Part shown: positions 1 to 8,098 of the stretch, piece by piece
Layout of the letters: each line of letters starts with the position of its first letter
How positions within the stretch are numbered: position 1 is the stretch's first letter
NCBI GenBank assembly: GCA_000437275.1
Contig: FR899741.1
Location: 66,267-101,819 of the forward strand
DNA from: Clostridium sp. CAG:411
Lineage (GTDB): Bacteria; Bacillota; Clostridia; Lachnospirales; Lachnospiraceae
Reading direction: 5' to 3'
DNA length: 35,553 bases
The notes under the pieces: generated by a model
Database searches by the model: none
What the model saw: only the letters and a program-made list of their open reading frames with translations
What the model was told of the DNA's origin: nothing
Program-made: the position numbers and the translations under genes

Positions 1-19
1 ACCATTGAACTACACCCGC
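1..19 (-). tRNA. tRNA-Gly, 5' end only (cut by window edge)
   Basis: On the minus strand the first 19 bases read GCGGGTGTAGTTCAATGGT, which is the acceptor-stem and D-arm start typical of bacterial tRNA-Gly. The anticodon lies outside the window, so the identity rests on the 5' sequence alone. It lies 39 bases downstream of tRNA-Glu on the same strand and is probably cotranscribed with it. Confidence 0.7.
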
Positions 20-58
20 ATAAAAGGTATCACCATATCTACAATTATTTAGTAGAAA

Positions 59-130
59 CAGCTCGTAGGGGAATCGAACCCCTGTTTCCGCCGTGAGAGG
101 GCGGCGTCTTAGCCGCTTGACCAACGAGCC
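59..130 (-). tRNA. tRNA-Glu (anticodon CTC)
   Basis: The minus strand folds into a full cloverleaf. The acceptor 5' strand GGCTCGT pairs with ACGAGCT, with one G-U pair at the end. The anticodon stem CCGCC/GGCGG encloses the loop CTCTCAC, giving anticodon CTC, which reads GAG. The T-loop contains GGTTCGATTCC. The 3' CCA is not encoded, because the bases after the discriminator are TTT. The isoacceptor with CTC rather than TTC is the less common tRNA-Glu. A good promoter lies directly upstream. Confidence 0.93.
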
Positions 131-144
131 ATCTGACAAAAGAT

Positions 145-173
145 ATATTACCACTATCTCAATCAAATTGCAA
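145..173 (-). promoter_or_regulatory. Sigma-A-type promoter of the tRNA-Glu/tRNA-Gly unit
   Basis: On the minus strand TTGCAA (168-173) and TAATAT (145-150) are separated by exactly 17 bases. TGG just before the -10 gives an extended -10. The predicted start is about 7 bases downstream, some 8 bases before the mature tRNA 5' end. Confidence 0.65.
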
Positions 174-196
174 GCCTTTTTTTAATTTTTTTATTT

Positions 197-1363
197 TTAC
201 TTCTTTTTTACTGCTAAAACCCATCTGGCAATATAAATACCTAGCATAACCAACATAAACAAAATAGCCAAAGGCCAGTCAAATTTACAACTACCCATGA
301 TTGCCAATAAAATACTGATGATCTCTACCACAATCAAAAAGATAGTACGGATTCTAAAACTATTAATTGCAAGTAACCATGTTACTCCTGCTATAAAAAT
401 AGCCAATGAAAACCAATGCCACAAGCATATCGTATCCGAAGTTAAACGATTCCAAAAGTTTGGTTTGCTGGTAGGAATTGGTGTTGCCGTTTCCTCTTCT
501 ACTTTCTCGTCACAACATATTCCATATATAGAACTTCTGTCTGTAGAAAATGTGATCACTTGTGCATACTCATCTTTATCTTCCAATTTTTCATATGTAT
601 CGCCTTTTAGTTGCACTGCACAATAAGAACCATTTTTATTCTGATAATCCGAAGTAATATCTACACAAACTTCTACCGGACTATTTAACTCTTCCAAAGC
701 CTCCCACTTTCCTGTTGTGGAATTTTTCTTTTCAAAAGTAATCTGAACATAGTTACCAAAGGAGAAACCAGGATTTGATGCCATGTAATCATCTAACGCT
801 TCACCCATCAAAGATACATCTTTTTCATCAATTTCATTTTCTGTCGCATTATGGAATGTAACGCGAAGTTCCATATTTGCACCTGCTGCAACAGCATCTT
901 TTTCCTCTTGTGATACACAGGCATCAATCAAAGCAGTACTTGATATTATACCTGTATTAAGCATCGTTTCCGTTTCATCTGTGCTGTCAGTTCCATCTGC
1001 GGTACCGGTTGCTTCTGGTGTATCCGTCGGTGCGTTTGTACTTTCCTCTGGATTATCTATATTTGATGTTGTTACCGAGTCTGCCTCTTTTGTTGCAGAA
1101 CCACTGTCTTTATTTATTGTAATAAAGAAGCAACCTTCCCCATAGGCATAATAGGAACTTTCCAGAATTTCTTCATCTTTCAATTCCGTTGTTGCTCCAG
1201 CGGTTGCCTCAGGAGTCGCACTTTCTTGGGTTGTAAGTCCTGTTAATGCAATATTTTCCTTCAAATCAACTGAATCCATCGTTCCAAACGCCATTGAAAC
1301 AGTGGACATTCCCAACATTGCACACAAAATGCCTGCGGCAATTTTACTTCTTGTTTTTTTCAT
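197..1363 (-). CDS. Secreted/anchored Thr- and Glu-rich protein with three C-terminal membrane helices, function unknown
   Basis: This 388-residue protein matches no family I recognise. The ATG at 1363 is chosen because AGGAGAGGTAAGG lies just upstream; the longer GTG form would translate its own ribosome binding site. Residues 1-28 look like a signal peptide (MKKTRSK, then a hydrophobic stretch). Residues about 40-140 are rich in Thr, Glu, Asp and Pro and look disordered. The middle (about 140-290) is a probable folded extracellular region. A TP-rich linker (ATPIPTSKP) then leads to three hydrophobic helices at roughly 310-385, ending in KKK. The layout suggests an exported domain held at the membrane. 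It is divergent from the small gene at 1578 and has its own promoter at 1451-1479. Confidence 0.75.
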   Translation of the reverse strand: MKKTRSKIAAGILCAMLGMSTVSMAFGTMDSVDLKENIALTGLTTQESATPEATAGATTELKDEEILESSYYAYGEGCFFITINKDSGSATKEADSVTTSNIDNPEESTNAPTDTPEATGTADGTDSTDETETMLNTGIISSTALIDACVSQEEKDAVAAGANMELRVTFHNATENEIDEKDVSLMGEALDDYMASNPGFSFGNYVQITFEKKNSTTGKWEALEELNSPVEVCVDITSDYQNKNGSYCAVQLKGDTYEKLEDKDEYAQVITFSTDRSSIYGICCDEKVEEETATPIPTSKPNFWNRLTSDTICLWHWFSLAIFIAGVTWLLAINSFRIRTIFLIVVEIISILLAIMGSCKFDWPLAILFMLVMLGIYIARWVLAVKKK

Positions 1364-1450
1364 GTCCTTACCTCTCCTCACATTGTCATTTGCATATTAG
1401 AACACATGAATTTCCAACATGCACTCTTTTATCCATTCACTCACCTACAA

Positions 1451-1479
1451 ATTTTATCAGATACAAACAGATAAGTAAA
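1451..1479 (-). promoter_or_regulatory. Promoter of the anchored protein gene
   Basis: On the minus strand TTTACT (1474-1479), a 17-base spacer, then TAAAAT (1451-1456). This implies a leader of about 80 bases before the ATG at 1363. Confidence 0.5.
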
Positions 1480-1509
1480 CAAATAATTTTAGTTTTTTTA
1501 TTTTCCGAC

Positions 1510-1538
1510 TTGCTTTCACCATATACAGGAATTATAAT
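1510..1538 (+). promoter_or_regulatory. Promoter of the small plus-strand gene
   Basis: TTGCTT (1510-1515), a 17-base spacer, then a perfect TATAAT (1533-1538). The predicted start near 1545 is upstream of the ribosome binding site AAAGGAG at 1562-1568. This rules out the upstream in-frame ATG at 1539 as the translation start. Confidence 0.6.
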
Positions 1539-1577
1539 ATGCAAATAAAACATTTTAATTCAAAGGAGCTGCATTTT

Positions 1578-2033
1578 ATGAAATACAAATGTATCAACAA
1601 ATTGGACCAATTCGATTTTAAAGAAGCATCCATTGCTTCTATTCAATTTAACGGAACTACATTTTCAATGGATTTAGATAATGTGACGATCAAAGCCAAC
1701 AACGAACATAACAGGGATATACAAGATATGCGTGCCAATAATGTACTTGTATCTTTTCCTGATACCTCTATTTTAACAATCATAGAAGAAGGTTATAAAT
1801 TATACGATGCAAACAATAACCTGACAGAAACCGTGGCAGACAAAACCATCCCTTCAGAGGACTATAAAACATTTTTTGAGAATATAGCTGGAAACTTCCT
1901 CTACTCCATAACCATAACCGAAGAAAAACAATGTACCATCAATATTGACGGCGAATACCAAACCTATACCATTCAACTTTCTAACAGTTCCTCTTGTGTA
2001 GAGTGGGATCGTTTCCTAAAAAAAGAACAATAA
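1578..2033 (+). CDS. Small soluble protein of unknown function
   Basis: This 151-residue protein belongs to no family I recognise. The ATG at 1578 follows AAAGGAGCTGCATTTT, a good ribosome binding site and spacing. There is no signal peptide or membrane segment. The sequence has alternating beta-type stretches (SIASIQFNGTTFSMDLDNVTIKA; VLVSFPDTSILTIIEEGYKLYD; CTINIDGEYQTYTIQL), so a compact beta-rich fold is likely. It is one of the few plus-strand genes here, transcribed away from the anchored protein gene and facing the transglutaminase gene. The two convergent genes share a hairpin at 2053-2099. No paralogue is visible in the window. Confidence 0.75.
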   Translation: MKYKCINKLDQFDFKEASIASIQFNGTTFSMDLDNVTIKANNEHNRDIQDMRANNVLVSFPDTSILTIIEEGYKLYDANNNLTETVADKTIPSEDYKTFFENIAGNFLYSITITEEKQCTINIDGEYQTYTIQLSNSSSCVEWDRFLKKEQ

Positions 2034-2052
2034 ATTATACTCAACTCACATA

Positions 2053-2099
2053 AAAATGTCCATTTCAATAGAAACATATTCTATCGAAATGGACATTTT
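2053..2099. terminator. Bidirectional terminator between convergent genes
   Basis: Arms 2055-2073 and 2079-2097 pair over 19 positions with one mismatch around a 5-base loop, and flanking A/T pairs extend the stem. T-rich sequence follows on both strands. It lies between the convergent genes ending at 2033 (+) and 2178 (-). Confidence 0.8.
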
Positions 2100-2177
2100 C
2101 ATTTTCAAAACAGCCTATATAAATTGCTGCACTCACTTGAGAAAACCATAAGTTATGCTTTCTTCTAGTTCTACCTA

Positions 2178-4115
2178 TTATTTAACTTTTAATTGTACAC
2201 AACCCTTTACTTTTCCTATGGTTGCTGTAATTTTCGCAGTACCTTTTTTCTTTCCCTTTACTTTTCCCGTCTTAGATACTGTCGCTACCTTTGTATTGCT
2301 ACTTTTCCATTTTACGGTTCCCTTTATTCCCTGTGATTTTGATTGAAGCGAAAGACTCTTTCCTTTTTTTATAGTCTTAGTCGCACAGGAAATAGAAACA
2401 TTTGCATTTTTTACAGAAATAGAAACTTTATCTTTAGATTCATATCCATCCTGTTGATAAGTAATAATTAAATTTGTCTTTCCTTGCTTTTTAGCTGAAA
2501 TCCATCCAGAAGAATTTATAGTTGCAATCTGCGGATTTTCAATCTTATACCTTACCTTAAATTGTCCCGAAATTTCGTCTGGAACATAATATAATAACTG
2601 TTTGGATACATACATATTTCCCCCACAATACAAATCAACTCTGGTCATATTAGGAGAAATCTGTTCAAGTAAATCTTCGATATCAAGTTCTTCCTGTTTT
2701 GAATCAACTGGTGCATTTGTACACGCAATCTCTTCCGTATCATCCTTGTCTTCCTTCGGTGTAGGAGTTGGTGCCTTTATTGTTTCCAATGATGAACCCT
2801 GTTCCACAACATTTACTTTTAAATTGATTGTTTTCATGCAATTTCCCTTTGAAAAAATCAATTTTACTTCGCTACTACCTGGAACCATTCCCTTTAAATT
2901 ACCATCTTTTGTAATATCTACGACCTCTTCGTTTGCAATTTCCCACTTCACTGCTATATCATCAGGAACTTCATTAAAAATTTTCTTTTTACTTCCTTCG
3001 TACAAAGAAATATTTTCATCCAAATCATTATCTGATAATTGGTTTAAAAATTCCGTTCCCTCTTCATCCACAATATAATGGGTACTTGAAAATACCTCTA
3101 TCGTTGGATCAAAATATTGATAACTCACTTCTGAATCGCTGAACTTATAACTTCCATTTTCATATGCATTTCCAGAATCCCATGTTGCATCGAAAATAAT
3201 CCATCTTCCATCCACATATGCTTCATTCCATGCATGATTTATTGTTTCATTGTCAAAAATATCATCTGTCCACTCACTTGTACTTCCAATTCCCAACGCA
3301 TATCCATCTACCACTCTTGTAGGAATGTTTACCGCACGTAATAAAGCAGCAGATAAATCTGCAAATCCCTGACAAACTGACTTTTTACTTTTTAGTACAT
3401 CCGATGCAATATATTCCACTTCATCCGTTCTTCCGTACAATCCGTCATAATCGTAACATATATTTTTTGCTACCCAGTCATGTACCGCAACTACCTTATC
3501 ATAGTCATTCGTTATTCCCTTTGTAATTGACTTAGCAGTAGAAACAATCTGACTATTTTCTGAATCTACCATATAGTCTGGTTGTAAAAAGTAATCTAAC
3601 ACTTCACCACTATTACTTCTTATAGAAAAGATTTCTTTATTTTTTTCATATGGAGTCGCATTTAGAATACTCCAACCAGAAGAATCCTTAACCAGTACAA
3701 TCCCACTCTTCTGATACCAGTAGCTTAAATAGTAAGTTCTTCCCTGATCATCCTGCTTTGTCATATAATATAACTGAAGATAATAGGTTCCATTTTGCAC
3801 TCCTGATAAATTATAACAGTATGGCATGGAACCAGACAATGTTTTTTCATTGCTTTTCTTGCCACCTTCAGAATAAAGTGACACCTTAATCTTTGAAAAA
3901 GAATTTCTGTCTGGAAGCTTAGTAAAATACAACATCTCGTTTTTTATGGATATGGCTATGTTTTCTTTTTCATAAAAAGATGTATGAACAGATTTTATCG
4001 CTTCACTAGCCTTCGCCTTATAACTTGGCATATCCGCTATACACAAAAAGGAAATCAGACATACTAAAAAATAACACAAACATGTCTTTGCTATTTTTCT
4101 TTTCTTTCGTCCCAT
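2178..4115 (-). CDS. Secreted transglutaminase-like protein with three BIG2-type domains
   Basis: This 645-residue protein has an N-terminal basic and hydrophobic export segment (residues 4-30). The start at 4115 is set by GTGAGGAAC just upstream; the longer frame has no better site. A transglutaminase-core/YebA-like papain-fold domain spans about 200-330 with a visible triad: Cys248 in SVCQGFADL, His294 in NHAW, Asp309 in FDATWD. Three Ig-like segments follow (about 385-455, 490-575, 577-645). The last has the BIG2 hallmark WKSSNTKVATVSKTGKVKG. A Pro/Thr linker (APTPTPKED) separates the first two. The protein probably acts outside the cell on peptides or cell-wall partners, by crosslinking or proteolysis; the substrate is unknown. 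It appears to be a single-gene unit with an extended -10 promoter at 4160. Confidence 0.85.
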   Translation of the reverse strand: MGRKKRKIAKTCLCYFLVCLISFLCIADMPSYKAKASEAIKSVHTSFYEKENIAISIKNEMLYFTKLPDRNSFSKIKVSLYSEGGKKSNEKTLSGSMPYCYNLSGVQNGTYYLQLYYMTKQDDQGRTYYLSYWYQKSGIVLVKDSSGWSILNATPYEKNKEIFSIRSNSGEVLDYFLQPDYMVDSENSQIVSTAKSITKGITNDYDKVVAVHDWVAKNICYDYDGLYGRTDEVEYIASDVLKSKKSVCQGFADLSAALLRAVNIPTRVVDGYALGIGSTSEWTDDIFDNETINHAWNEAYVDGRWIIFDATWDSGNAYENGSYKFSDSEVSYQYFDPTIEVFSSTHYIVDEEGTEFLNQLSDNDLDENISLYEGSKKKIFNEVPDDIAVKWEIANEEVVDITKDGNLKGMVPGSSEVKLIFSKGNCMKTINLKVNVVEQGSSLETIKAPTPTPKEDKDDTEEIACTNAPVDSKQEELDIEDLLEQISPNMTRVDLYCGGNMYVSKQLLYYVPDEISGQFKVRYKIENPQIATINSSGWISAKKQGKTNLIITYQQDGYESKDKVSISVKNANVSISCATKTIKKGKSLSLQSKSQGIKGTVKWKSSNTKVATVSKTGKVKGKKKGTAKITATIGKVKGCVQLKVK

Positions 4116-4159
4116 AGTGTGTTCCTCACTTTCTATCAATCTGCTTCTTTTCTTTCCAT

Positions 4160-4168
4160 AGTATACCA
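4160..4168 (-). promoter_or_regulatory. Extended -10 promoter of the transglutaminase-like gene
   Basis: Minus strand TGG-TATACT, with no convincing -35 at standard spacing. It lies 45 bases upstream of the ATG at 4115. Confidence 0.4.
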
Positions 4169-4210
4169 TTATTTTACATAATTTCTATTTCAAGAAACAC
4201 ACTATTTATT

Positions 4211-4231
4211 TACATTTCTCAAAGAAATGTA
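4211..4231 (-). terminator. Hairpin after the GTPase-NYN gene, weak terminator
   Basis: TACATTTCT (4211-4219) pairs with AGAAATGTA (4223-4231) around a 3-base loop, 7 bases after the stop codon at 4238. No strong T-run follows on either strand, so termination may be weak or the hairpin may only protect the 3' end. Confidence 0.4.
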
Positions 4232-4237
4232 TTAATT

Positions 4238-6868
4238 TTATGTTAAATATTGTCTCATTTGTTCTTCAATCCACTCCATATGTTTTTTCAAATCCGTTGC
4301 AGACATACGCAACGCTCCCTGTTGCATAATGATAACCTGCTCCATTCCATCCGAAGTTGCAACAATCACTTTATGCTGTCTTCCAATTTCATGTGTCACC
4401 TTTTCAATATACATATCCGCAGTTTCTGCTTCTTTTGTGAAAACTACATGTATATTGTGATACGTTTCAATACTTCCTGGATTTCCTTTTACTTTATATG
4501 CATCAAATACAACAATCACATTTTGTTTTGTATACCCCTGATAATTGCAAAGCAAGTCCATTAGTTTAACACGCGCTGCATCAAGACTTATTTTAGATAA
4601 TTCATTCAATTCATCCCACGAAAAAATAATATTGTATCCATCAACTAGCAAATATTCTTTCTGTGCCTTACTCTTTTTTTCTCTTTTTTGATATTTAGGA
4701 TCTCCCTCCTTTTTTTCTCCTGTGGAAACCTTCTTTATCTTTTTCTCTTCTTCGCTATAATAAACATTTCCGTAATCATCAAAACGTTTTCGTTGCTCAC
4801 CGAATTCTCGAAGCATGATACGCTCCAATTCCGCTTCATCCCCCTCAGAGGATATACTTTGCGTTCTAAGAGTCGATTGTGATATAGTTTCCTCGCCGCC
4901 TTTTTTATAAAAACTTTCCACATGCATATATTCCTGCACCTGATCCCAAGGGACTAAGAAACCTGCACCATGCGCACAAAAAACAGAACAGGTAGGATTT
5001 TCCACATCTGCTTCACTATCATACCCAATTTTTTCGACCACCTCATCCTGATTGTGACACGGAAAATAGCCACATACCTGACAGGAAAGTTGTCCTTGTC
5101 CATGGGTATAAGCATGCACTTCCTTTACATAACCAGCCATTGTTGCCACTGGTGCTTTTCCTTTCAAAGCAGAAAATTCTCCTACTGTTTCAGGCAATCC
5201 AAATTCTCCACACATACGCTGTATATCATTCATTGCCCTTCCCACCTGTTCAGATGGCACTTGCAAGGTAAATTGGTAATAAGGTTCCAGCAAAATACTC
5301 TCTGCCATTTTTAAACCTTGACGTACGGCACGATAAGTCGCCTGCCTGAAGTCTCCGCCTTCTGTATGTTTATTATGTGCCCTTCCCGCAACAACAGTCA
5401 ACCGCATATCTGTGATTGGAGAACCTGTTAAAACTCCAACATGCTCTTTTTCTTCTAAATGTGTATAGATTAATCTTTGCCAGTTTTTCTCTAACACATC
5501 CTCACTACAATCCAAAGCAAACTGCAAACCACTTCCCGCTTCAAGTGGTTCTAACCGCAAATGCACCTCTGCATAATGTCTAAGAGGTTCAAAGTGTCCA
5601 ACCCCTTCTACTTCATCTTTGATAGTCTCTTTGTAAACAATCGTTCCTTGTCCAAAAGAAACTTTATACACAAATCGTTCATAGATTAATTGCTTCAAAA
5701 CCTCTATCTGCACTTCTCCCATAAGTTGAATATGAACTTCCTGCAATGCTTCATTCCATATGATATGTAACTGCGGGTCTTCTTCTACTAATACCTTTAT
5801 TTCACGAAAAGCTCCTGCTGGGTCCGTATCTGGTTCAAAGAGGATTTGATACGTCAGTACCGGTTCCAATACTGATAGTTCGTCAGAAGATTCTGTTCCT
5901 AAATTTTGTCCTGGATACGTCTTTGTCAATCCTGTCACAGCACAAACCATTCCTGCCTGTACCTCTTGTACTGCCGTATAACGATCACCAGAATACATTC
6001 GAATCTGATTTACTTTTTCCTCCCATTTACCAGACTGCTCTCCTTGCACCTTTGTAGCATTTCCCGAAACAGTCCCCTTAGTCTGCAAAGTTCCTCCCGT
6101 AATCTTCATATAGGTCAAACGATTCTTTTGCTCGTCTCTGGCAATCTTGTATACTTTAGCAGCAAATTCCTGCGGATACTGTTTTTGTATGACATACGCT
6201 GCTATTCCATCCAGCAGTTCTTCAATTCCTTCCATTTTTAATGCAGCACCAAAATAGCAAGGAAACACCTTTCTTTTTTGTATTAATTCTGCAATTACCT
6301 CCTGCTCAACTTTTCCATTCTCCATGAATAAGTCCAGTGCCTTCTCCTCGCACATTGCAACATTCTCATAGAATTGTCCCTCATCTTCTTGCGCTTCCAA
6401 GGAAAAATCAATGCAATTATCGGAGAGTCTTTTCTGTAGTTCTGCTAGAATTTCATCCTTCCGCTTTATTTGCAAATCCATTTTATTCACAAATATAATA
6501 GTAGGAATCTTATACAGTTTTAACAATTTCCAAAGCGTTTCCGTATGCCCTTGTACTCCATCTGATCCATTGATAACCAAAACAGCATAATCTAACACTT
6601 GTAATGTACGCTCCATCTCTGTCGAAAAGTCCACATGTCCAGGAGTATCTAACAATGTAATATCCAAATCTTTCCACTGAAATCTCGCCTGTTTCGAAAA
6701 AATAGTAATTCCTCGCTCTTTTTCCAAGGAAAAAGTGTCCAAAAAAGCATCTTTATGATCCACTCTACCTAATTTCTTCAGTACACCGCTTTGATAAAGC
6801 ATTCCTTCTGATAATGTGGTTTTTCCAGCATCTACATGTGCCAAAATTCCAATTATTGTATGTCTCAT
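4238..6868 (-). CDS. Tet(M)/EF-G-like ribosomal GTPase fused to a YacP/Rae1-type NYN nuclease domain
   Basis: This 876-residue cytoplasmic protein is about 240 residues longer than Tet(M). The GTPase motifs are intact: AHVDAGKTT at 10-18, RGITI at 52-56, DTPGH at 74-78, NKMD at 128-131. Domains II-V of the EF-G/ribosomal-protection fold run to about residue 590. A Cys/His-rich segment follows (596-633), then a charged linker (655-738), then an NYN domain (739-876). The NYN domain has acidic positions Asp743 (LVDGYNII), Asp789 (VFDAYK), Glu815/Asp818 (ETAD) and Asp840 (TSDG). B. subtilis Rae1/YacP is an endoribonuclease that cuts mRNA in the ribosomal A site, so both halves would target the same site. 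The domain IV tip lacks the Tet(M) YSPVS loop, so tetracycline resistance is not supported. The start follows AAGGGGAACTAT. The gene begins 10 bases after the L,D-transpeptidase stop. Confidence 0.88.
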   Translation of the reverse strand: MRHTIIGILAHVDAGKTTLSEGMLYQSGVLKKLGRVDHKDAFLDTFSLEKERGITIFSKQARFQWKDLDITLLDTPGHVDFSTEMERTLQVLDYAVLVINGSDGVQGHTETLWKLLKLYKIPTIIFVNKMDLQIKRKDEILAELQKRLSDNCIDFSLEAQEDEGQFYENVAMCEEKALDLFMENGKVEQEVIAELIQKRKVFPCYFGAALKMEGIEELLDGIAAYVIQKQYPQEFAAKVYKIARDEQKNRLTYMKITGGTLQTKGTVSGNATKVQGEQSGKWEEKVNQIRMYSGDRYTAVQEVQAGMVCAVTGLTKTYPGQNLGTESSDELSVLEPVLTYQILFEPDTDPAGAFREIKVLVEEDPQLHIIWNEALQEVHIQLMGEVQIEVLKQLIYERFVYKVSFGQGTIVYKETIKDEVEGVGHFEPLRHYAEVHLRLEPLEAGSGLQFALDCSEDVLEKNWQRLIYTHLEEKEHVGVLTGSPITDMRLTVVAGRAHNKHTEGGDFRQATYRAVRQGLKMAESILLEPYYQFTLQVPSEQVGRAMNDIQRMCGEFGLPETVGEFSALKGKAPVATMAGYVKEVHAYTHGQGQLSCQVCGYFPCHNQDEVVEKIGYDSEADVENPTCSVFCAHGAGFLVPWDQVQEYMHVESFYKKGGEETISQSTLRTQSISSEGDEAELERIMLREFGEQRKRFDDYGNVYYSEEEKKIKKVSTGEKKEGDPKYQKREKKSKAQKEYLLVDGYNIIFSWDELNELSKISLDAARVKLMDLLCNYQGYTKQNVIVVFDAYKVKGNPGSIETYHNIHVVFTKEAETADMYIEKVTHEIGRQHKVIVATSDGMEQVIIMQQGALRMSATDLKKHMEWIEEQMRQYLT

Positions 6869-6878
6869 ATAGTTCCCC

Positions 6879-8081
6879 TTATTTCACATCCACATCCGTT
6901 GGGTCATATGCCTTGTTTCCCTTTAATGTAACTGGTTTTGCTGCCTTTGGTTTCTTTAAAGGCAACTGTTCTTTTCCTTTATACAAAGTTACACTGCATT
7001 TATTAGAACGATTATAAATCCATTTTGCATCTTTTACCTGCAAACGTATACAACCGTGGGATGCAGGCTCCCCTAGCTTCAAAAATTCATCTGCATTTAG
7101 TGAGTAATTATCCCCATATTTCTTATAAACAACAGAATGAAACAGATATGGTCCTGAAATTCTTGTACAATATTTTCCATAAGTTCCATAATACAATGGA
7201 TGCCACTTTCCAGCTTTACGAAGTTTTGAGTAAGAACCTGTAATAGTTGTATGTCCCTTTATTCCACAAGAACTAACCATTGCTTTTACTGGAATTGTGT
7301 AACCTTTTTTCCCGTCCTTCGCATAAACAATTACTGTATTTTTTGAAATATTTACTTCAATTTTGTACTGTTCCTGTTCGCCAATTAGTGCAGAAACATT
7401 CTGTTTTTGCTTTCCATCACTTCCGAAGTATAATTTGTATTTTTTCTTATCTATCTCAACATACTTCCACTTATCCGTAATAATATAGGAATTGGCTGCT
7501 GCATAATAATAACTTCCTTTTACTTTAAAATAACCAATCGCTCTCTCTTTGTCCTCTGTAACATAATACTTTTTCCCTGAAGCTGTCGTATGCCAACCTT
7601 CTTTTTCTCTTTTTACAACTGCACTATAACTTGCCTTAATATCTGCATCCTCTTTTGCTTCCACAGTTATCTTAGCTTTTCCAGTAGAAACTCCTGTTAC
7701 AATTCCATTTTTATCAACCTTTGCCACCTTTGTGTTAGAAGATGTGTAAACAAATGTATATTTTTTCATTGCGCTAGGAATCGTACAAGCAATTTTTCTT
7801 GTCCATCCGTACGGAATTGTATAAGAGGTTGCTCTAAAGGTAACCGTATCCTCTTTATCAGGAAGCGGAGTTCCCGAAATACTATCATCCGTCACTACCG
7901 CTACACCAGTAGTCACTGCTGGACCCGTAGCCACATGGATGCCCTCCTCATTTGACAAAGAGGCCGCCTGAATATTCTCTTTCATCTGTATCTTTGTTGT
8001 GTTGCCTGATAAAACTTGCATTCCTAATAACAATGCCATCCCACCAGCAACACATCTGATTTTACCATTTCTGTTTTTCAT
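6879..8081 (-). CDS. L,D-transpeptidase (YkuD family) with a BIG2 domain
   Basis: This 400-residue exported protein would form or exchange 3-3 crosslinks in peptidoglycan, or attach proteins to it. Residues 1-27 form a signal peptide (MKNRNGKIR, then a hydrophobic run). An Ig-like BIG2 domain spans about 79-157 (SSNTKVAKVDKNGIVTGVSTGKAKITV). Tyr/Gly-rich repeats resembling cell-wall-binding modules follow at about 162-235. The YkuD domain occupies about 240-370 with the active-site motif SHGCIR (His342, Cys344). The start follows AGAAAGAAGG. It sits 17 bases after the Nudix gene and 10 bases before the GTPase-NYN gene, so it is probably cotranscribed with both although its job is outside the cell. 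Confidence 0.9.
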   Translation of the reverse strand: MKNRNGKIRCVAGGMALLLGMQVLSGNTTKIQMKENIQAASLSNEEGIHVATGPAVTTGVAVVTDDSISGTPLPDKEDTVTFRATSYTIPYGWTRKIACTIPSAMKKYTFVYTSSNTKVAKVDKNGIVTGVSTGKAKITVEAKEDADIKASYSAVVKREKEGWHTTASGKKYYVTEDKERAIGYFKVKGSYYYAAANSYIITDKWKYVEIDKKKYKLYFGSDGKQKQNVSALIGEQEQYKIEVNISKNTVIVYAKDGKKGYTIPVKAMVSSCGIKGHTTITGSYSKLRKAGKWHPLYYGTYGKYCTRISGPYLFHSVVYKKYGDNYSLNADEFLKLGEPASHGCIRLQVKDAKWIYNRSNKCSVTLYKGKEQLPLKKPKAAKPVTLKGNKAYDPTDVDVK

Positions 8082-8098
8082 CTTGTACCTTCTTTCTT

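Noticed and set aside
2602..3078. 158-codon open frame on the plus strand
   Set aside because: Antisense to the transglutaminase-like gene; Ser-rich shadow with no ribosome binding site.
4238..6868. Tetracycline-resistance gene (tetM/tetW type)
   Set aside because: The fold matches, but the domain IV tip loop needed for drug removal is missing, a nuclease-type domain is fused, and there is no mobile element or leader peptide around it.
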